Virus record (IMG/VR): IMGVR_UViG_3300023174_000102
Coordinates: 34,311-98,310 of that record
Origin: a virus
Strand: one strand, 5' to 3'
Length of the DNA: 64,000 nt
Below are positions 26,253 to 34,905 of the stretch, one piece after another. The notes below the pieces were generated by a model. That model had not been told where the DNA came from. It was given only the letters and a program-made list of their open reading frames with translations, and ran no database searches. Each line of letters starts with the position of its first letter. The first letter of the stretch is position 1. The position numbers and the translations under genes were made by a program.

Positions 26253-27695
26253 ATGATAATTCTTGGTATTAATGAAACTACACATGACGCTTCAGTATCT
26301 TTGATTAAAGATGGAGAAATACTTTTTGCTGGTCATTCCGAAAGATATAGCAAACAAAAAAATGACTGGTTCACAAACAAAGAACTTATCAAAAATGCGA
26401 TTCAGTATGGCTACCCAGATCAGATTGCCTATTACGAGAAGCCTTTACTTAAGAAACTTAGAGTAAAGACTAGGGGTGGATTTGGTGGAGACAAGCCATG
26501 GTTTGAGTCTACAGAACTTGGGGACCTGCCAAGAAAAAATTTTGGTCACCACTACTCTCATGCCTCAGCGGGATACTATACAAGTTCTTTTCATGATGCC
26601 GTTATTGTTGTACTTGATGCCATAGGAGAGTTTAATACATCTACAATTTGGGTTGGTGAAGGAGAAAAGATTAAACTAAAATATAAACAAAACTATCCAG
26701 TTAGTTTTGGTCTTTTCTACTCAGCATTTACACAACTTATCGGACTTATGCCAAACCAAGAAGAATACATTATGATGGGTATGGCAGCATACGGTGACTG
26801 GCGCAGATACTATAAAGAAGTTGACGAATATTTCCCTAAATATAATAAGCAAAAATACAACTTCCATAAAGGCATCCATGACTGGGGCATGCCAATAACA
26901 GAGCAAGATAAATTTGATATTGCTGCTGCAGTCCAGGTTGTTTACGAACAAAGACTAAATGATTTTATGCATATGGCCTATTCAATTACTGGGAAAAAGA
27001 ATTTAGTCTTCATGGGTGGTTGTGCGCTCAACTCATCAGCAAACACTTTGCTATGGAATATATTTGACATGGTTTGGATCATGCCAAACCCAGGTGATGC
27101 TGGATCATCATTAGGTGCAGCAGCAGCCCTGTACGGAAAGCATATCAACTGGAAGACCCCATACCTTGGCTATGATCTTGGCGGAGAATACCCAGTCCAG
27201 CAAATTGTGGACGGTATATTGAAAGATGGAATCGTAGCAGTAGCATCAGGCAGAGCAGAGTATGGACCAAGAGCGCTAGGCAATAGAAGTATCCTTGCGG
27301 ACCCAAGAGATCCAAATATTAAGGACAAGGTTAATTTAATTAAACAGAGAGAGTTGTTTAGACCTTTTGCTCCAGTAGTTTTGGAAGAATGTGCATCTAC
27401 GTGGTTTGACATGGACTTTGCAAGTCCCTATATGCAGTATACAGTTAAGTGTCTTAAGCCAGAAAAAATTCCATCCGTTGTTCACGCTGATGGGACATCT
27501 AGAGTTCAAACAGTAAATAGAGATCAACATAGGGGTTTGTATAGAGTTTTAAATAAGTTTTATGTTGAAACTGGTGTTCCAGTACTGCTCAATACTAGTC
27601 TTAACATAAAAGGTCAGCCACTACTTAATGATGAAACAGACATCATTAAATGGGAAAAAGAATACCTTACAAAAATTATTGGACCAAATTTATGA
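26253..27695 (+). CDS. NodU/CmcH-family carbamoyltransferase
   Basis: 480 residues, RBS TTGGAGAG. N-terminal ASKHA fold: GINETTHDASVSL, HHYSHASAGY (metal/carbamoyl-adenylate site), VVVLDAIGE. C-terminal YrdC-like part: GRAEYGPRALGNRSILADPR and VLLNTSLNIKGQP. The family transfers carbamoyl groups from carbamoyl phosphate to hydroxyls of sugars or antibiotics. Somewhat short at the C-terminus. Coupled by ATGA overlap to the SGNH pair downstream. Confidence 0.9.
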   Translation: MIILGINETTHDASVSLIKDGEILFAGHSERYSKQKNDWFTNKELIKNAIQYGYPDQIAYYEKPLLKKLRVKTRGGFGGDKPWFESTELGDLPRKNFGHHYSHASAGYYTSSFHDAVIVVLDAIGEFNTSTIWVGEGEKIKLKYKQNYPVSFGLFYSAFTQLIGLMPNQEEYIMMGMAAYGDWRRYYKEVDEYFPKYNKQKYNFHKGIHDWGMPITEQDKFDIAAAVQVVYEQRLNDFMHMAYSITGKKNLVFMGGCALNSSANTLLWNIFDMVWIMPNPGDAGSSLGAAAALYGKHINWKTPYLGYDLGGEYPVQQIVDGILKDGIVAVASGRAEYGPRALGNRSILADPRDPNIKDKVNLIKQRELFRPFAPVVLEECASTWFDMDFASPYMQYTVKCLKPEKIPSVVHADGTSRVQTVNRDQHRGLYRVLNKFYVETGVPVLLNTSLNIKGQPLLNDETDIIKWEKEYLTKIIGPNL

Positions 27696-28600
27696 AAGAA
27701 CACAAAGAACTAACACAGTACCTAATGAGGAAGATTGTAAAGAAAAAGAACACTCATGCACTTTTTTTTAATGAAATAGACAGTGTTGTAAGACAAAAAG
27801 AAGAAGAGTTTTTAATTTATGGTGAATTGCTCAGAGAAGATTATGACCAGGATGATAGCGTAAGATATTATTTTAACTCTTTAGGTTATCGCTCAGATGA
27901 GTTTACAAATTATCATGATGGACAACATATATTATTTGCTGGTTGTTCAGAAACAGAGGGTCAGGGTGGTAACTTGGAATCTTTGTGGGCCCACATGGTG
28001 TATAAAAAACTTTCTGAGACAAAAAAAATATCTGGATTCTTTAACTTGTCAAGAGGAGGCTGGGGACACGACATAATTATCTCAAATATAATCGAGTATA
28101 TTAAAAGATATGGAAAGCCAGATAAGATTTATATATTGTTCCCAAATCTTTCAAGAGACTTTGATTGGCAAGGTCTTGAACATAACGAAGAGTTGTACTA
28201 TTATTCAATAAAGACTACATTTTTTAGTAAAAAACAATTTATTTTATCAGATGGTACAGTAAGACAAAAACAAAAGTTAAAGGAGCAAAGAGATTTAGTA
28301 ACCAAGTTTATAAACTTGATAAAACTATTTGAAGAATATTGTGCTTCAAACAACATAGAACTAATTTGGTCAACATACTCTATACCTGATGGCAAAAACT
28401 ATAAAAACCTAAATGTTTTTAACAATTTTATTGAGATGTTGGATGCTGATGAAATTATTTCTAAAAGCAAAAAATTGTTTAAAGAAGAACTGTACAATAA
28501 AAAAAATATAATAAACAAAAGAGATGGTCATCAAGGATATATTTTTCACTACCACTGGGCACAAAAATTTTTAGGTTTATCAACAGAACAAAGACTATAG
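27692..28600 (+). CDS. SGNH-hydrolase-like protein, copy 1
   Basis: 302 residues, ATGA overlap with the carbamoyltransferase. FAGCSETEG is the block I position, with Ser as nucleophile; FFNLSRGGWG block II; KRDGHQGY gives the late Asp/His pair. Such proteins are esterases or acyltransferases on glycans. Paralogue of the next gene. Confidence 0.65.
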   Translation: MKEHKELTQYLMRKIVKKKNTHALFFNEIDSVVRQKEEEFLIYGELLREDYDQDDSVRYYFNSLGYRSDEFTNYHDGQHILFAGCSETEGQGGNLESLWAHMVYKKLSETKKISGFFNLSRGGWGHDIIISNIIEYIKRYGKPDKIYILFPNLSRDFDWQGLEHNEELYYYSIKTTFFSKKQFILSDGTVRQKQKLKEQRDLVTKFINLIKLFEEYCASNNIELIWSTYSIPDGKNYKNLNVFNNFIEMLDADEIISKSKKLFKEELYNKKNIINKRDGHQGYIFHYHWAQKFLGLSTEQRL

Positions 28601-28608
28601 GATAAATA

Positions 28609-29493
28609 ATGCAAGAATATATAATGAAAAAAATTTCAGAATCTAATAATATGAACGCATTGTTTTTTAATAAAATAGATAGCATTGTGAGATCAAAAGA
28701 AGAAGAGTTTTTAATAAATAGTGAAAAAATATTGCCAGAATTTATGGGAGACGATAACGTAAGATATTACTTTAATTCTTTAGGTTTTCGTTCAGATGAG
28801 TTTTTAGAAACTCATATAGGTAAGCATATACTCTTTGCTGGCTGTTCAGAAACAGAAGGATTTGGTGGCAGTTTAGAAGACTGTTGGTCTCATATGGTGT
28901 ATACAGAAATCTGCAAAACAGAAAAAATATCTGGATTCTTTAATCTATCAAGGGCTGGTTGGGGAAATGAAATAATAATAGCAAATATAATTCAGTATAT
29001 TAGCAGGTACGGTAAACCAGATAAAATTTACATGCTTCTACCAAATCTTTCAAGAATGTTTGAATACGTTGGACAAGAAGAAGGCCTAGAAATATATCGG
29101 CACACACAACTAACCCCCTATTGGTCAAAAAAGGAGGTAGAAGGAAATAATGGAGAAAAAAGAAAAAGGCAGACCATAGAGCATCAAAGAAACATAATTC
29201 CATCATTTGTAATTTTAATGAAACTCTTTGAAGAATATTGCATTTCTAATAATATAAAATTGGTATGGGCAACTTGGGCACAAGAAGATGGAGAAAACTA
29301 TAAAGGTTTAAATGTTTTTAATAGTTTTATCAAACTTCCAGACCATGCAGATGTAATTTTGGAAAGTAAAAATTTTCTTACCAAAGATAAAGAAAAAAGA
29401 AAGCACTTACTAAAAAAAAGAGACGGACACCACGGTTACCTATATCACTACATGTGGGCACAAACATTTTTGGGTCTGCTTGAAACAAAGTAA
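28609..29493 (+). CDS. SGNH-hydrolase-like protein, copy 2
   Basis: 294 residues, tandem paralogue of the preceding gene with the same motifs: FAGCSETEGFGG, FFNLSRAGWG, KRDGHHGY. The two are alike along the whole length, a local duplication. Probably acts with the carbamoyltransferase on the same substrate. Confidence 0.65.
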   Translation: MQEYIMKKISESNNMNALFFNKIDSIVRSKEEEFLINSEKILPEFMGDDNVRYYFNSLGFRSDEFLETHIGKHILFAGCSETEGFGGSLEDCWSHMVYTEICKTEKISGFFNLSRAGWGNEIIIANIIQYISRYGKPDKIYMLLPNLSRMFEYVGQEEGLEIYRHTQLTPYWSKKEVEGNNGEKRKRQTIEHQRNIIPSFVILMKLFEEYCISNNIKLVWATWAQEDGENYKGLNVFNSFIKLPDHADVILESKNFLTKDKEKRKHLLKKRDGHHGYLYHYMWAQTFLGLLETK

Positions 29494-29502
29494 TACTAAT
29501 GA

Positions 29503-29508
29503 TATAAT
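29503..29508 (+). promoter_or_regulatory. Probable -10 box for the lysin operon
   Basis: TATAAT 29 bases before ATG 29537, with RBS AGGAGG between; no clear -35. Confidence 0.5.
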
Positions 29509-29536
29509 ATATATAAGCCTATAGGAGGAAATAAAC

Positions 29537-30181
29537 ATGGCAGCAAAAGGATCACTAGAAGCAATCATTGAGGTTGCAAAGAAGGAAGTGGGCACAATTG
29601 AAGGCCCAAAGGATAATGAAACAAAGTACGGCGCTTGGATTAAGGTAAACTTCCAACCATGGTGCCAGTCATTCGTTTCTTGGTCAGCATTTACTGCTGG
29701 AGTAAAGTCATTCCCAAAGACTGCATCAACAGTTGCAGCAGCAGACTGGTTTAAGAAGGCTGAGCGTTGGTCAGATGCTCGTAATGATGATCCACAACCA
29801 GGAGACTGGATCTATTTTGATTTCCCAGAAGATGGTGTAAATCGTATTTCACATGTTGGACTTTGCATTAAGAACAATGGCGATGGAACAATCCAAGTTA
29901 TTGAAGGAAACACTTCAGGAACTGCTAAGGGAGATCAGCGCAACGGCGGAATGTGCGTAGAAAAGACTCGTGGTTATGTAAAGAACAACAAGAAGAAGTT
30001 GGTTAATGCTGTAGTCGGTTGGGGTCGTCCAGTCTACACTGGTGAAGAGAGTGCTCCACTACTAAACAAGTTAGCAGCAACACCTGCAAAGGCCACATCT
30101 GCAGATGCAGGGAAAAAGGCTGCTGCAAAGCCTGCTACAAAGAAGTCATCTGGTGGAGGAAAAGGTCAGGTAGCACTGTAA
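29537..30181 (+). CDS. CHAP-domain endolysin
   Basis: 214 residues, RBS AGGAGG. CHAP amidase/peptidase domain with Cys43 (PWCQSFVSW) and His106 (RISHVGLC), then a Lys/Ala-rich linker and a tail ending KKSSGGGKG. No signal peptide, so a holin is needed. Cleaves peptidoglycan at lysis. The tail KKSSGGG is shared with the holin-like protein at 39724. Confidence 0.85.
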   Translation: MAAKGSLEAIIEVAKKEVGTIEGPKDNETKYGAWIKVNFQPWCQSFVSWSAFTAGVKSFPKTASTVAAADWFKKAERWSDARNDDPQPGDWIYFDFPEDGVNRISHVGLCIKNNGDGTIQVIEGNTSGTAKGDQRNGGMCVEKTRGYVKNNKKKLVNAVVGWGRPVYTGEESAPLLNKLAATPAKATSADAGKKAAAKPATKKSSGGGKGQVAL

Positions 30182-30381
30182 TGGAATCAACAAAAAGGTC
30201 ATCTATCAAAACATTTAGTTGGGAAACATTTCACCTTGTAGTTCTTGCTGGAATCATTTATCTTTTTACTGGTGAATGGGAGTATGCAAGTCTTGGAGCA
30301 ATTCTTTACATTGCTGTTGAGGCACTTGGATACTTTATTCACGAAAGACTTTGGGCAAAATTTGGGAAAAAGGTAAAGTAA
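30181..30381 (+). CDS. DUF2061-like membrane protein
   Basis: 66 residues, TAATG overlap with the lysin. Two hydrophobic helices and the family ending (ALGYFIHERLW). Related to 34295-34498. Its place after the lysin makes it another holin candidate. Confidence 0.65.
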   Translation: MESTKRSSIKTFSWETFHLVVLAGIIYLFTGEWEYASLGAILYIAVEALGYFIHERLWAKFGKKVK

Positions 30382-30488
30382 TGAGAATCAAGATCATTAG
30401 GTTTGTAGTAAAGGCTTTAGGCTATGAATGGTCTGGAGATGAACTAAAACTACCAATTTGGTATGTAAAAGAAAAGAAAAAGAAGTAA
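30381..30488 (+). CDS. Small basic protein
   Basis: 35 residues between two coupled genes (TAATG at both ends). MRIKIIRFVVKALGYEW, Lys-rich end. No family recognised. Confidence 0.45.
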   Translation: MRIKIIRFVVKALGYEWSGDELKLPIWYVKEKKKK

Positions 30489-30673
30489 TGCCAGCCTACG
30501 AATATATATGTGAGTCATGTAAAAAAGACTACACTAAAGTTCGTAGCATAAAAGAAGACGACCCAGGGTATGATTGTGAAAATTGCAATCTACCACTGGT
30601 TCGTATATACTCTAATGTTGGAGCAGTTTTTAACGGAAGTGGATTTTATTCTACAGATAATAGGAAAAGATAG
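30488..30673 (+). CDS. FmdB-like zinc-ribbon protein
   Basis: 61 residues from ATG 30488. MPAYEYICESC with a second Cys pair (CENC) is the FmdB-type putative regulatory zinc ribbon; a Gly/Phe-rich end (FNGSGFYSTD) is also typical. Confidence 0.75.
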   Translation: MPAYEYICESCKKDYTKVRSIKEDDPGYDCENCNLPLVRIYSNVGAVFNGSGFYSTDNRKR

Positions 30674-31272
30674 TGATAACAAAAATTCCAGAAAACCAAA
30701 CATGTCAATCGTTTGATCCAAAAATGATTTTGCCACAATCAACAATTGATAGAGAAAATGCACAACAACCAGGCGTATCTTGTGTCGCTCCTGCATATGT
30801 TTATATAGAAGGAACACATGGTAAAAAATTTTTATGTGACTATCATTACCACTATGAAGTTTTTATGACTAATAGCGGATATGAAAAAATTGGAGAAAAC
30901 ATTGATGAATTCATTATTGATGAAAGAGAAAGAGTTAAAGATACTTTTGCAAAAAATGTAACAACAACAGAAACACTAGGACATAAGTGCTCAGTTTTTG
31001 GTTCTTCTAACAAAAATTTTAAGTGTATTTCTGATGCCTTTGTAAAGGTCAACCCAACTGGAAGAGCCCCCAATAAAGTAAATTTTACTGTAATAGAAGA
31101 TTGGAATAATCTTTCAAAAGATATTTTTTATTGTAATTTTCATTTTAGAAAAATTTATTATAGAAGTTATAACACTGGAATTATTTATGAAGATTTTCAT
31201 AACATAGTAGATGAGAGGTCTAGAATGACTCAAACAATTGCCGAACAAGCGTTTAGGATAATGTGTGTTTAA
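30673..31272 (+). CDS. Tandem Cys/His-module protein, copy 1
   Basis: 199 residues, GTG start. Two modules, each Cys-x2-(A)-AYV, Gly, FLC-x2-H or FYC-x2-H, ending in a DERxR helix (IDERERV; VDERSRM). The modules resemble the actinobacterial DUF7455 zinc protein seen at 32553. First of three tandem paralogues. Confidence 0.6.
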   Translation: MITKIPENQTCQSFDPKMILPQSTIDRENAQQPGVSCVAPAYVYIEGTHGKKFLCDYHYHYEVFMTNSGYEKIGENIDEFIIDERERVKDTFAKNVTTTETLGHKCSVFGSSNKNFKCISDAFVKVNPTGRAPNKVNFTVIEDWNNLSKDIFYCNFHFRKIYYRSYNTGIIYEDFHNIVDERSRMTQTIAEQAFRIMCV

Positions 31273-31274
31273 TT

Positions 31275-31889
31275 ATGATAACAAAAATTCCAGAAAATCA
31301 AATATGTCAATCATTCGATGCAAGAATGATACAAACACAAGAAACACTACAAAGACATAATGCTAAGGAGCAACCAAACTCTTCTTGTGTTGCCCCTGCG
31401 TACGTTTATGTAGAAGGAAAGCACGGTAAAAAATTTTTATGTGATACTCACTACTACTATGAGATATACATGAACAGAATAACTTATGCAGCACCAAATG
31501 GATCTTGGAAAGAGATTCAACAGCACATGGTTGACGAAAGAGAAAGAGTTAAAGAAACCTTTGCAAAAAATGTAACAACAACAGAAACATTGGGACACAA
31601 GTGTTCTTTAATTAATCTATATAACCCAGGAGGTATTGGTTGTACTGCCGATGCTTTGGTAAAAGTTAACCCTACTGCAAAGGTTATTGGAAAAGTAAAC
31701 TTTAACCCAAGAGTAAGTACAGATAATCCTGAAGCAGATATTTTTTATTGTAACTTTCATTACAGAAGAATTTACTATAGATTTCTTAGCAACGGACTTG
31801 TCTATGAAGACTTTCACAAAGTGGTAGATGAGAGATATAGAATGACAATGACCATTGCTGAAGAAGCAGACAGACTTACTTATATTTAA
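31275..31889 (+). CDS. Tandem Cys/His-module protein, copy 2
   Basis: 204 residues from ATG 31275, two bases after the previous stop. Nearly the same first 12 residues as copy 1 (MITKIPENQ) and the same two modules (FLCDTHY; FYCNFHY) with DERERV and DERYRM helices. Confidence 0.6.
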   Translation: MITKIPENQICQSFDARMIQTQETLQRHNAKEQPNSSCVAPAYVYVEGKHGKKFLCDTHYYYEIYMNRITYAAPNGSWKEIQQHMVDERERVKETFAKNVTTTETLGHKCSLINLYNPGGIGCTADALVKVNPTAKVIGKVNFNPRVSTDNPEADIFYCNFHYRRIYYRFLSNGLVYEDFHKVVDERYRMTMTIAEEADRLTYI

Positions 31890-31898
31890 AGAGGAAAA

Positions 31899-32471
31899 AT
31901 GATAACAAACATACCAGTAAATCAGACATGCCAAGCATTTGATGCAATGATGATAATGCCAGAAAAAACAGCACATATTACAGGATCTTTAAAAAAACCT
32001 AGCACTTCTTGTGTTGCACCAGCCTATGTTTACATTGAGGGCACACACGGAAATAAGTTTTTATGTGATTATCATTATCATTATGAAAAGTTTAATGGAA
32101 ACTATATTGACTATGATGAAAATGGTTTAATCGACAAAAGAGAAATTTTTCTTATTGACGAAAGAGAAAGAGTTAAAGAAACCTTTGCAAAAAATGTAAC
32201 AACAAAAGAGACATTGGGAAAATATTGTTTTGTAACAAGTAATAAGGGCCGTACGACTAACACAGCAAATGATTGTGTTGCAGAAGCATTTGTTAGGGTT
32301 ACAGATAAAAGTGGCAACTCTATGTTTTTTTGTAACTTTCATTTTAGAAAAATCTATTATAGATATGCTAGTAACGGCTCAAATTATGAAGATTTTTATG
32401 ATATTTTAGATGAAAGATATAGGATGACAGAAACAATCATTGAAGAATCACTAAACCTACAATCCATATAG
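31899..32471 (+). CDS. Tandem Cys/His-module protein, copy 3
   Basis: 190 residues, RBS AGAGGA. Same two-module layout (FLCDYHY; FFCNFHF; IDERERV; LDERYRM). More diverged in the central loop. Confidence 0.6.
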   Translation: MITNIPVNQTCQAFDAMMIMPEKTAHITGSLKKPSTSCVAPAYVYIEGTHGNKFLCDYHYHYEKFNGNYIDYDENGLIDKREIFLIDERERVKETFAKNVTTKETLGKYCFVTSNKGRTTNTANDCVAEAFVRVTDKSGNSMFFCNFHFRKIYYRYASNGSNYEDFYDILDERYRMTETIIEESLNLQSI

Positions 32472-32474
32472 GTT

Positions 32475-32503
32475 TTGACAAAACTGCTTACCTGATGTAC
32501 AAT
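32475..32503 (+). promoter_or_regulatory. Sigma70-type promoter
   Basis: TTGACA, 17 bases, TACAAT, about 50 bases before ATG 32553. A second TATAAT lies at 32510-32515. Confidence 0.7.
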
Positions 32504-32552
32504 TAGTACTATAATAAATTTTATTCAAGCAACAGCAAAATAGGAGTACAAT

Positions 32553-32795
32553 ATGTTTACAATGGTTAAAGATGAAGTGAAACAAGAATGGTTACTATCA
32601 CCACTAGATCGATGTGATAAATGTAGTGCTGAGGCCTTAGTCAAGGTTACAGGAATAACTGGTGACCTTATGTTTTGCGGTCATCACTACAATAAGATTA
32701 TGTCTATTCCAAATGGCTACAACAGTATGATGTCTTTTGCTATTAGTGTTCTTGACGAACGAGATAAATTAAAGCAAGATAGATTAAAAGACTAA
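32553..32795 (+). CDS. DUF7455-like actinobacterial zinc protein
   Basis: 80 residues, RBS AGGAG. PLDRCDKCSAEALVKV then MFCGHHY is the signature of small actinobacterial zinc-ribbon proteins (DUF7455). A single-module relative of the three preceding genes and probably their ancestor type. Supports an actinobacterial host. Confidence 0.75.
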   Translation: MFTMVKDEVKQEWLLSPLDRCDKCSAEALVKVTGITGDLMFCGHHYNKIMSIPNGYNSMMSFAISVLDERDKLKQDRLKD

Positions 32796-32797
32796 AA

Positions 32798-33358
32798 ATG
32801 ATTAGCAAAATAGGTGAGCCTTTTAACTATAGGCTTCAAGGCAATTTTGATATATCTGCAATAGCAGACCTTCTTTCTACTTACTCCGATGAGTGGTTTG
32901 CTAACAAAGATAGACAGGTTATGTATCAAGTCCATAAAGAGACTAACTCTATATTTATTTATGATCATTCAAATGCCTGGTCTCTTGGAGATAAATATGA
33001 CTTAAAGATAAATGATAGTCAGTCTGATATGATCAGCCTTGTTTCTCCCATAGTTAAAAGTCTTGAAGCAATTCACGATGGCAAAGTTGGTAAGTGTGTT
33101 TTTATTAAAATGCCTGCACAAAAAAGTGTTGGAGAGCATAGAGATGGTATGGATTATCTAGGGGCAGTTAGGCGCCACCATATTGCAATAACAACTAATG
33201 ATAATGTTATTTTTTTTGTTAATAAAGAAAGTAAGAATATGAAGGTTGGAGAATGTTGGGAAATAAACAACAACCTTCTTCATAGCGTAGAAAATAATGG
33301 GGACAGTGAACGCATACATTTAATGGTTGATATCCTGCCTAACAAGTTTATTAACTAA
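32798..33358 (+). CDS. Aspartyl/asparaginyl beta-hydroxylase-like oxygenase
   Basis: 186 residues. EHRDGMDYLG (His, Asp), RRHHIAITTND, GECWEINNNLLHSVEN (distal His), ERIHLMVDIL (2OG-binding Arg): the pattern of the Asp/Asn hydroxylase family of Fe(II)/2OG oxygenases. Hydroxylates protein or amino-acid side chains; target unknown. Confidence 0.75.
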   Translation: MISKIGEPFNYRLQGNFDISAIADLLSTYSDEWFANKDRQVMYQVHKETNSIFIYDHSNAWSLGDKYDLKINDSQSDMISLVSPIVKSLEAIHDGKVGKCVFIKMPAQKSVGEHRDGMDYLGAVRRHHIAITTNDNVIFFVNKESKNMKVGECWEINNNLLHSVENNGDSERIHLMVDILPNKFIN

Positions 33359-33374
33359 TATATGATAGATCAGT

Positions 33375-33404
33375 TTGACTATAAGACCACCAGTATGGTA
33401 TTAT
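33375..33404 (+). promoter_or_regulatory. Probable promoter
   Basis: TTGACT, 18 bases, TATTAT with TGG extension; RBS AAAGG then ATG 33426. Confidence 0.6.
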
Positions 33405-33425
33405 AGTATAGTCGAAAGGTACATA

Positions 33426-34187
33426 ATGATAATTCAAATTATAGGATTGCCAGGGTCTGGGAAAACAGAACTCGCCAGGGCACTCAAAGAGCGAATCAAT
33501 GCTATTCATCTTAATGCAGATGAGGTCCGTGCAACAGTAAATTCAGATTTGGGGTTTGCCCCAGAAGATAGAATTGAACAGGCTCGAAGAATGGGTGAGA
33601 TGGCAAGATTAATTGCTAAGCAAGGAGTTGCCCCAGTCATTGTGGATTTTGTTTGTCCTACAGATATTACTCGTGCAGCATTTGGTAAGCCAGATATTCT
33701 AGTTTTTATGGATACAATTGCTGAGGGTAGGTTTGAAGATACTAATAAAATGTTTGAACGTCCTGATAATGCTGATGTATCTTTCATTAGTCATAATTTA
33801 GATGCAGAAGCAAAAGCATCTCATATCATTCAAAAGTTTAACTTACATGACTGGTCTGCACCCACAACACTGATGCTTGGCAGATACCAACCTTGGCATG
33901 AGGGTCACCATGCTCTTTATGTAGAGGCTGGCAAGCGTACGGATCAGGTGCTTCTTGGGGTTCGAAATACATACAATACAAGTGAGAAAGATCCACTTAA
34001 GTTTGATCAGGTAAAAGACTATATTGCTAAAGATGAATTTATGGATGGTGCATTAGTACTAAGACTACCTAACATTACCAATATTGTTTATGGTCGTGAT
34101 GTAGGATATAAGATTGAGCAGGTAGATTTAGGTGCAGATATTCATGCTATTTCTGCTACACAAAAACGCAAGGAAATGGGTATTTGA
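33426..34187 (+). CDS. APS-kinase-like / nucleotidyltransferase fusion
   Basis: 253 residues. N-terminal half is CysC-like: P-loop GLPGSGKT (7-14), LNADEVR, DLGFAPEDR, IVDFVCP. C-terminal half is a cytidylyltransferase fold: HEGH (158-161) and ISATQKR. CysC makes PAPS from APS and ATP; the second domain could be an ATP-sulfurylase-like or NMN/FAD-type transferase, but its HxGH/ISxTxKR motifs fit the latter better. Could feed the two sulfotransferases at 53.6 and 56.7 kb. Confidence 0.75.
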   Translation: MIIQIIGLPGSGKTELARALKERINAIHLNADEVRATVNSDLGFAPEDRIEQARRMGEMARLIAKQGVAPVIVDFVCPTDITRAAFGKPDILVFMDTIAEGRFEDTNKMFERPDNADVSFISHNLDAEAKASHIIQKFNLHDWSAPTTLMLGRYQPWHEGHHALYVEAGKRTDQVLLGVRNTYNTSEKDPLKFDQVKDYIAKDEFMDGALVLRLPNITNIVYGRDVGYKIEQVDLGADIHAISATQKRKEMGI

Positions 34188-34298
34188 ATGTTAGAGAATG
34201 CTATTGCAGTTGTTATATCCCTTATAATTGCTGGAGTTATGGTTTATGTTATAGACAAGCATTTTGGCGGAACAGACGATAGTGAGACCATGCAATGA
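34188..34298 (+). CDS. Small membrane protein
   Basis: 36 residues, starts at the base after the previous stop, ATGA overlap with the next gene. One hydrophobic helix (residues 5-23), charged tail. Confidence 0.5.
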   Translation: MLENAIAVVISLIIAGVMVYVIDKHFGGTDDSETMQ

Positions 34299-34498
34299 CA
34301 GTAACCAAGGCTAGATCATTTACTAAGGCACTAAGTTATCGCATATGGGGAACACTGTCTTCATTTGTTGTTGCATATGTACTTACTGGAGACGCAACGC
34401 TTTCAGGTGCTATTGCCTTTTGGGAAACGGTAGTTAAAGTATTTATCTACTACGCACATGAGCGTGGTTGGAACAAAATCCAATGGGGGAGAAAATAA
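34295..34498 (+). CDS. DUF2061 membrane protein
   Basis: 67 residues. RSFTKALSYRIWGTLSS, two helices, and YYAHERGWNKIQWGRK are the full DUF2061 signature. Found in bacteria and phages, function unknown. Confidence 0.85.
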   Translation: MTVTKARSFTKALSYRIWGTLSSFVVAYVLTGDATLSGAIAFWETVVKVFIYYAHERGWNKIQWGRK

Positions 34499-34905
34499 TG
34501 TATGAATACTATGTAAGAAAAGTAGAGAACGTAGTAGATGGAGATACCATCGATGTTCTTATTGATTTAGGGTTTGATATCCTATTCGCATCTCGTGTAA
34601 GACTGGCTGGTATTGATACCCCTGAGTCTCGCACAAAGGATCTTGCTGAGAAGGCTCTTGGTCTTGAGGCTAAGGAGTACCTAAAGAAGGCTCTTAAGGA
34701 TGCAAAGTCTGTTGTTATTAAGACTGAAAAAATGGACTCATCTGAAAAGTATGGTCGTATTTTGGGCTGGGTATATATTAATGGAGAAACTATATCTCTT
34801 AATGACATGATGATTAATGATGGCTATGCTTGGGGATATTTAGGGGATACCAAGATTAAGGATTTTGATGCCCTTGCAAAGGCAAGAAAGAAGTCTGGAA
34901 AGTAA
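34498..34905 (+). CDS. Staphylococcal nuclease-like thermonuclease
   Basis: 135 residues from ATG 34498 (TAATG overlap). VVDGDTIDV, RLAGIDTPES (catalytic Arg, Asp), Glu in the AEKALGLEAKEYL helix, KYGRILGWV (second Arg), DMMINDGYAWGY. A complete SNase fold, Ca-dependent DNA/RNA hydrolysis. No signal peptide, so it acts inside the cell, perhaps on host DNA. Confidence 0.85.
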   Translation: MYEYYVRKVENVVDGDTIDVLIDLGFDILFASRVRLAGIDTPESRTKDLAEKALGLEAKEYLKKALKDAKSVVIKTEKMDSSEKYGRILGWVYINGETISLNDMMINDGYAWGYLGDTKIKDFDALAKARKKSGK

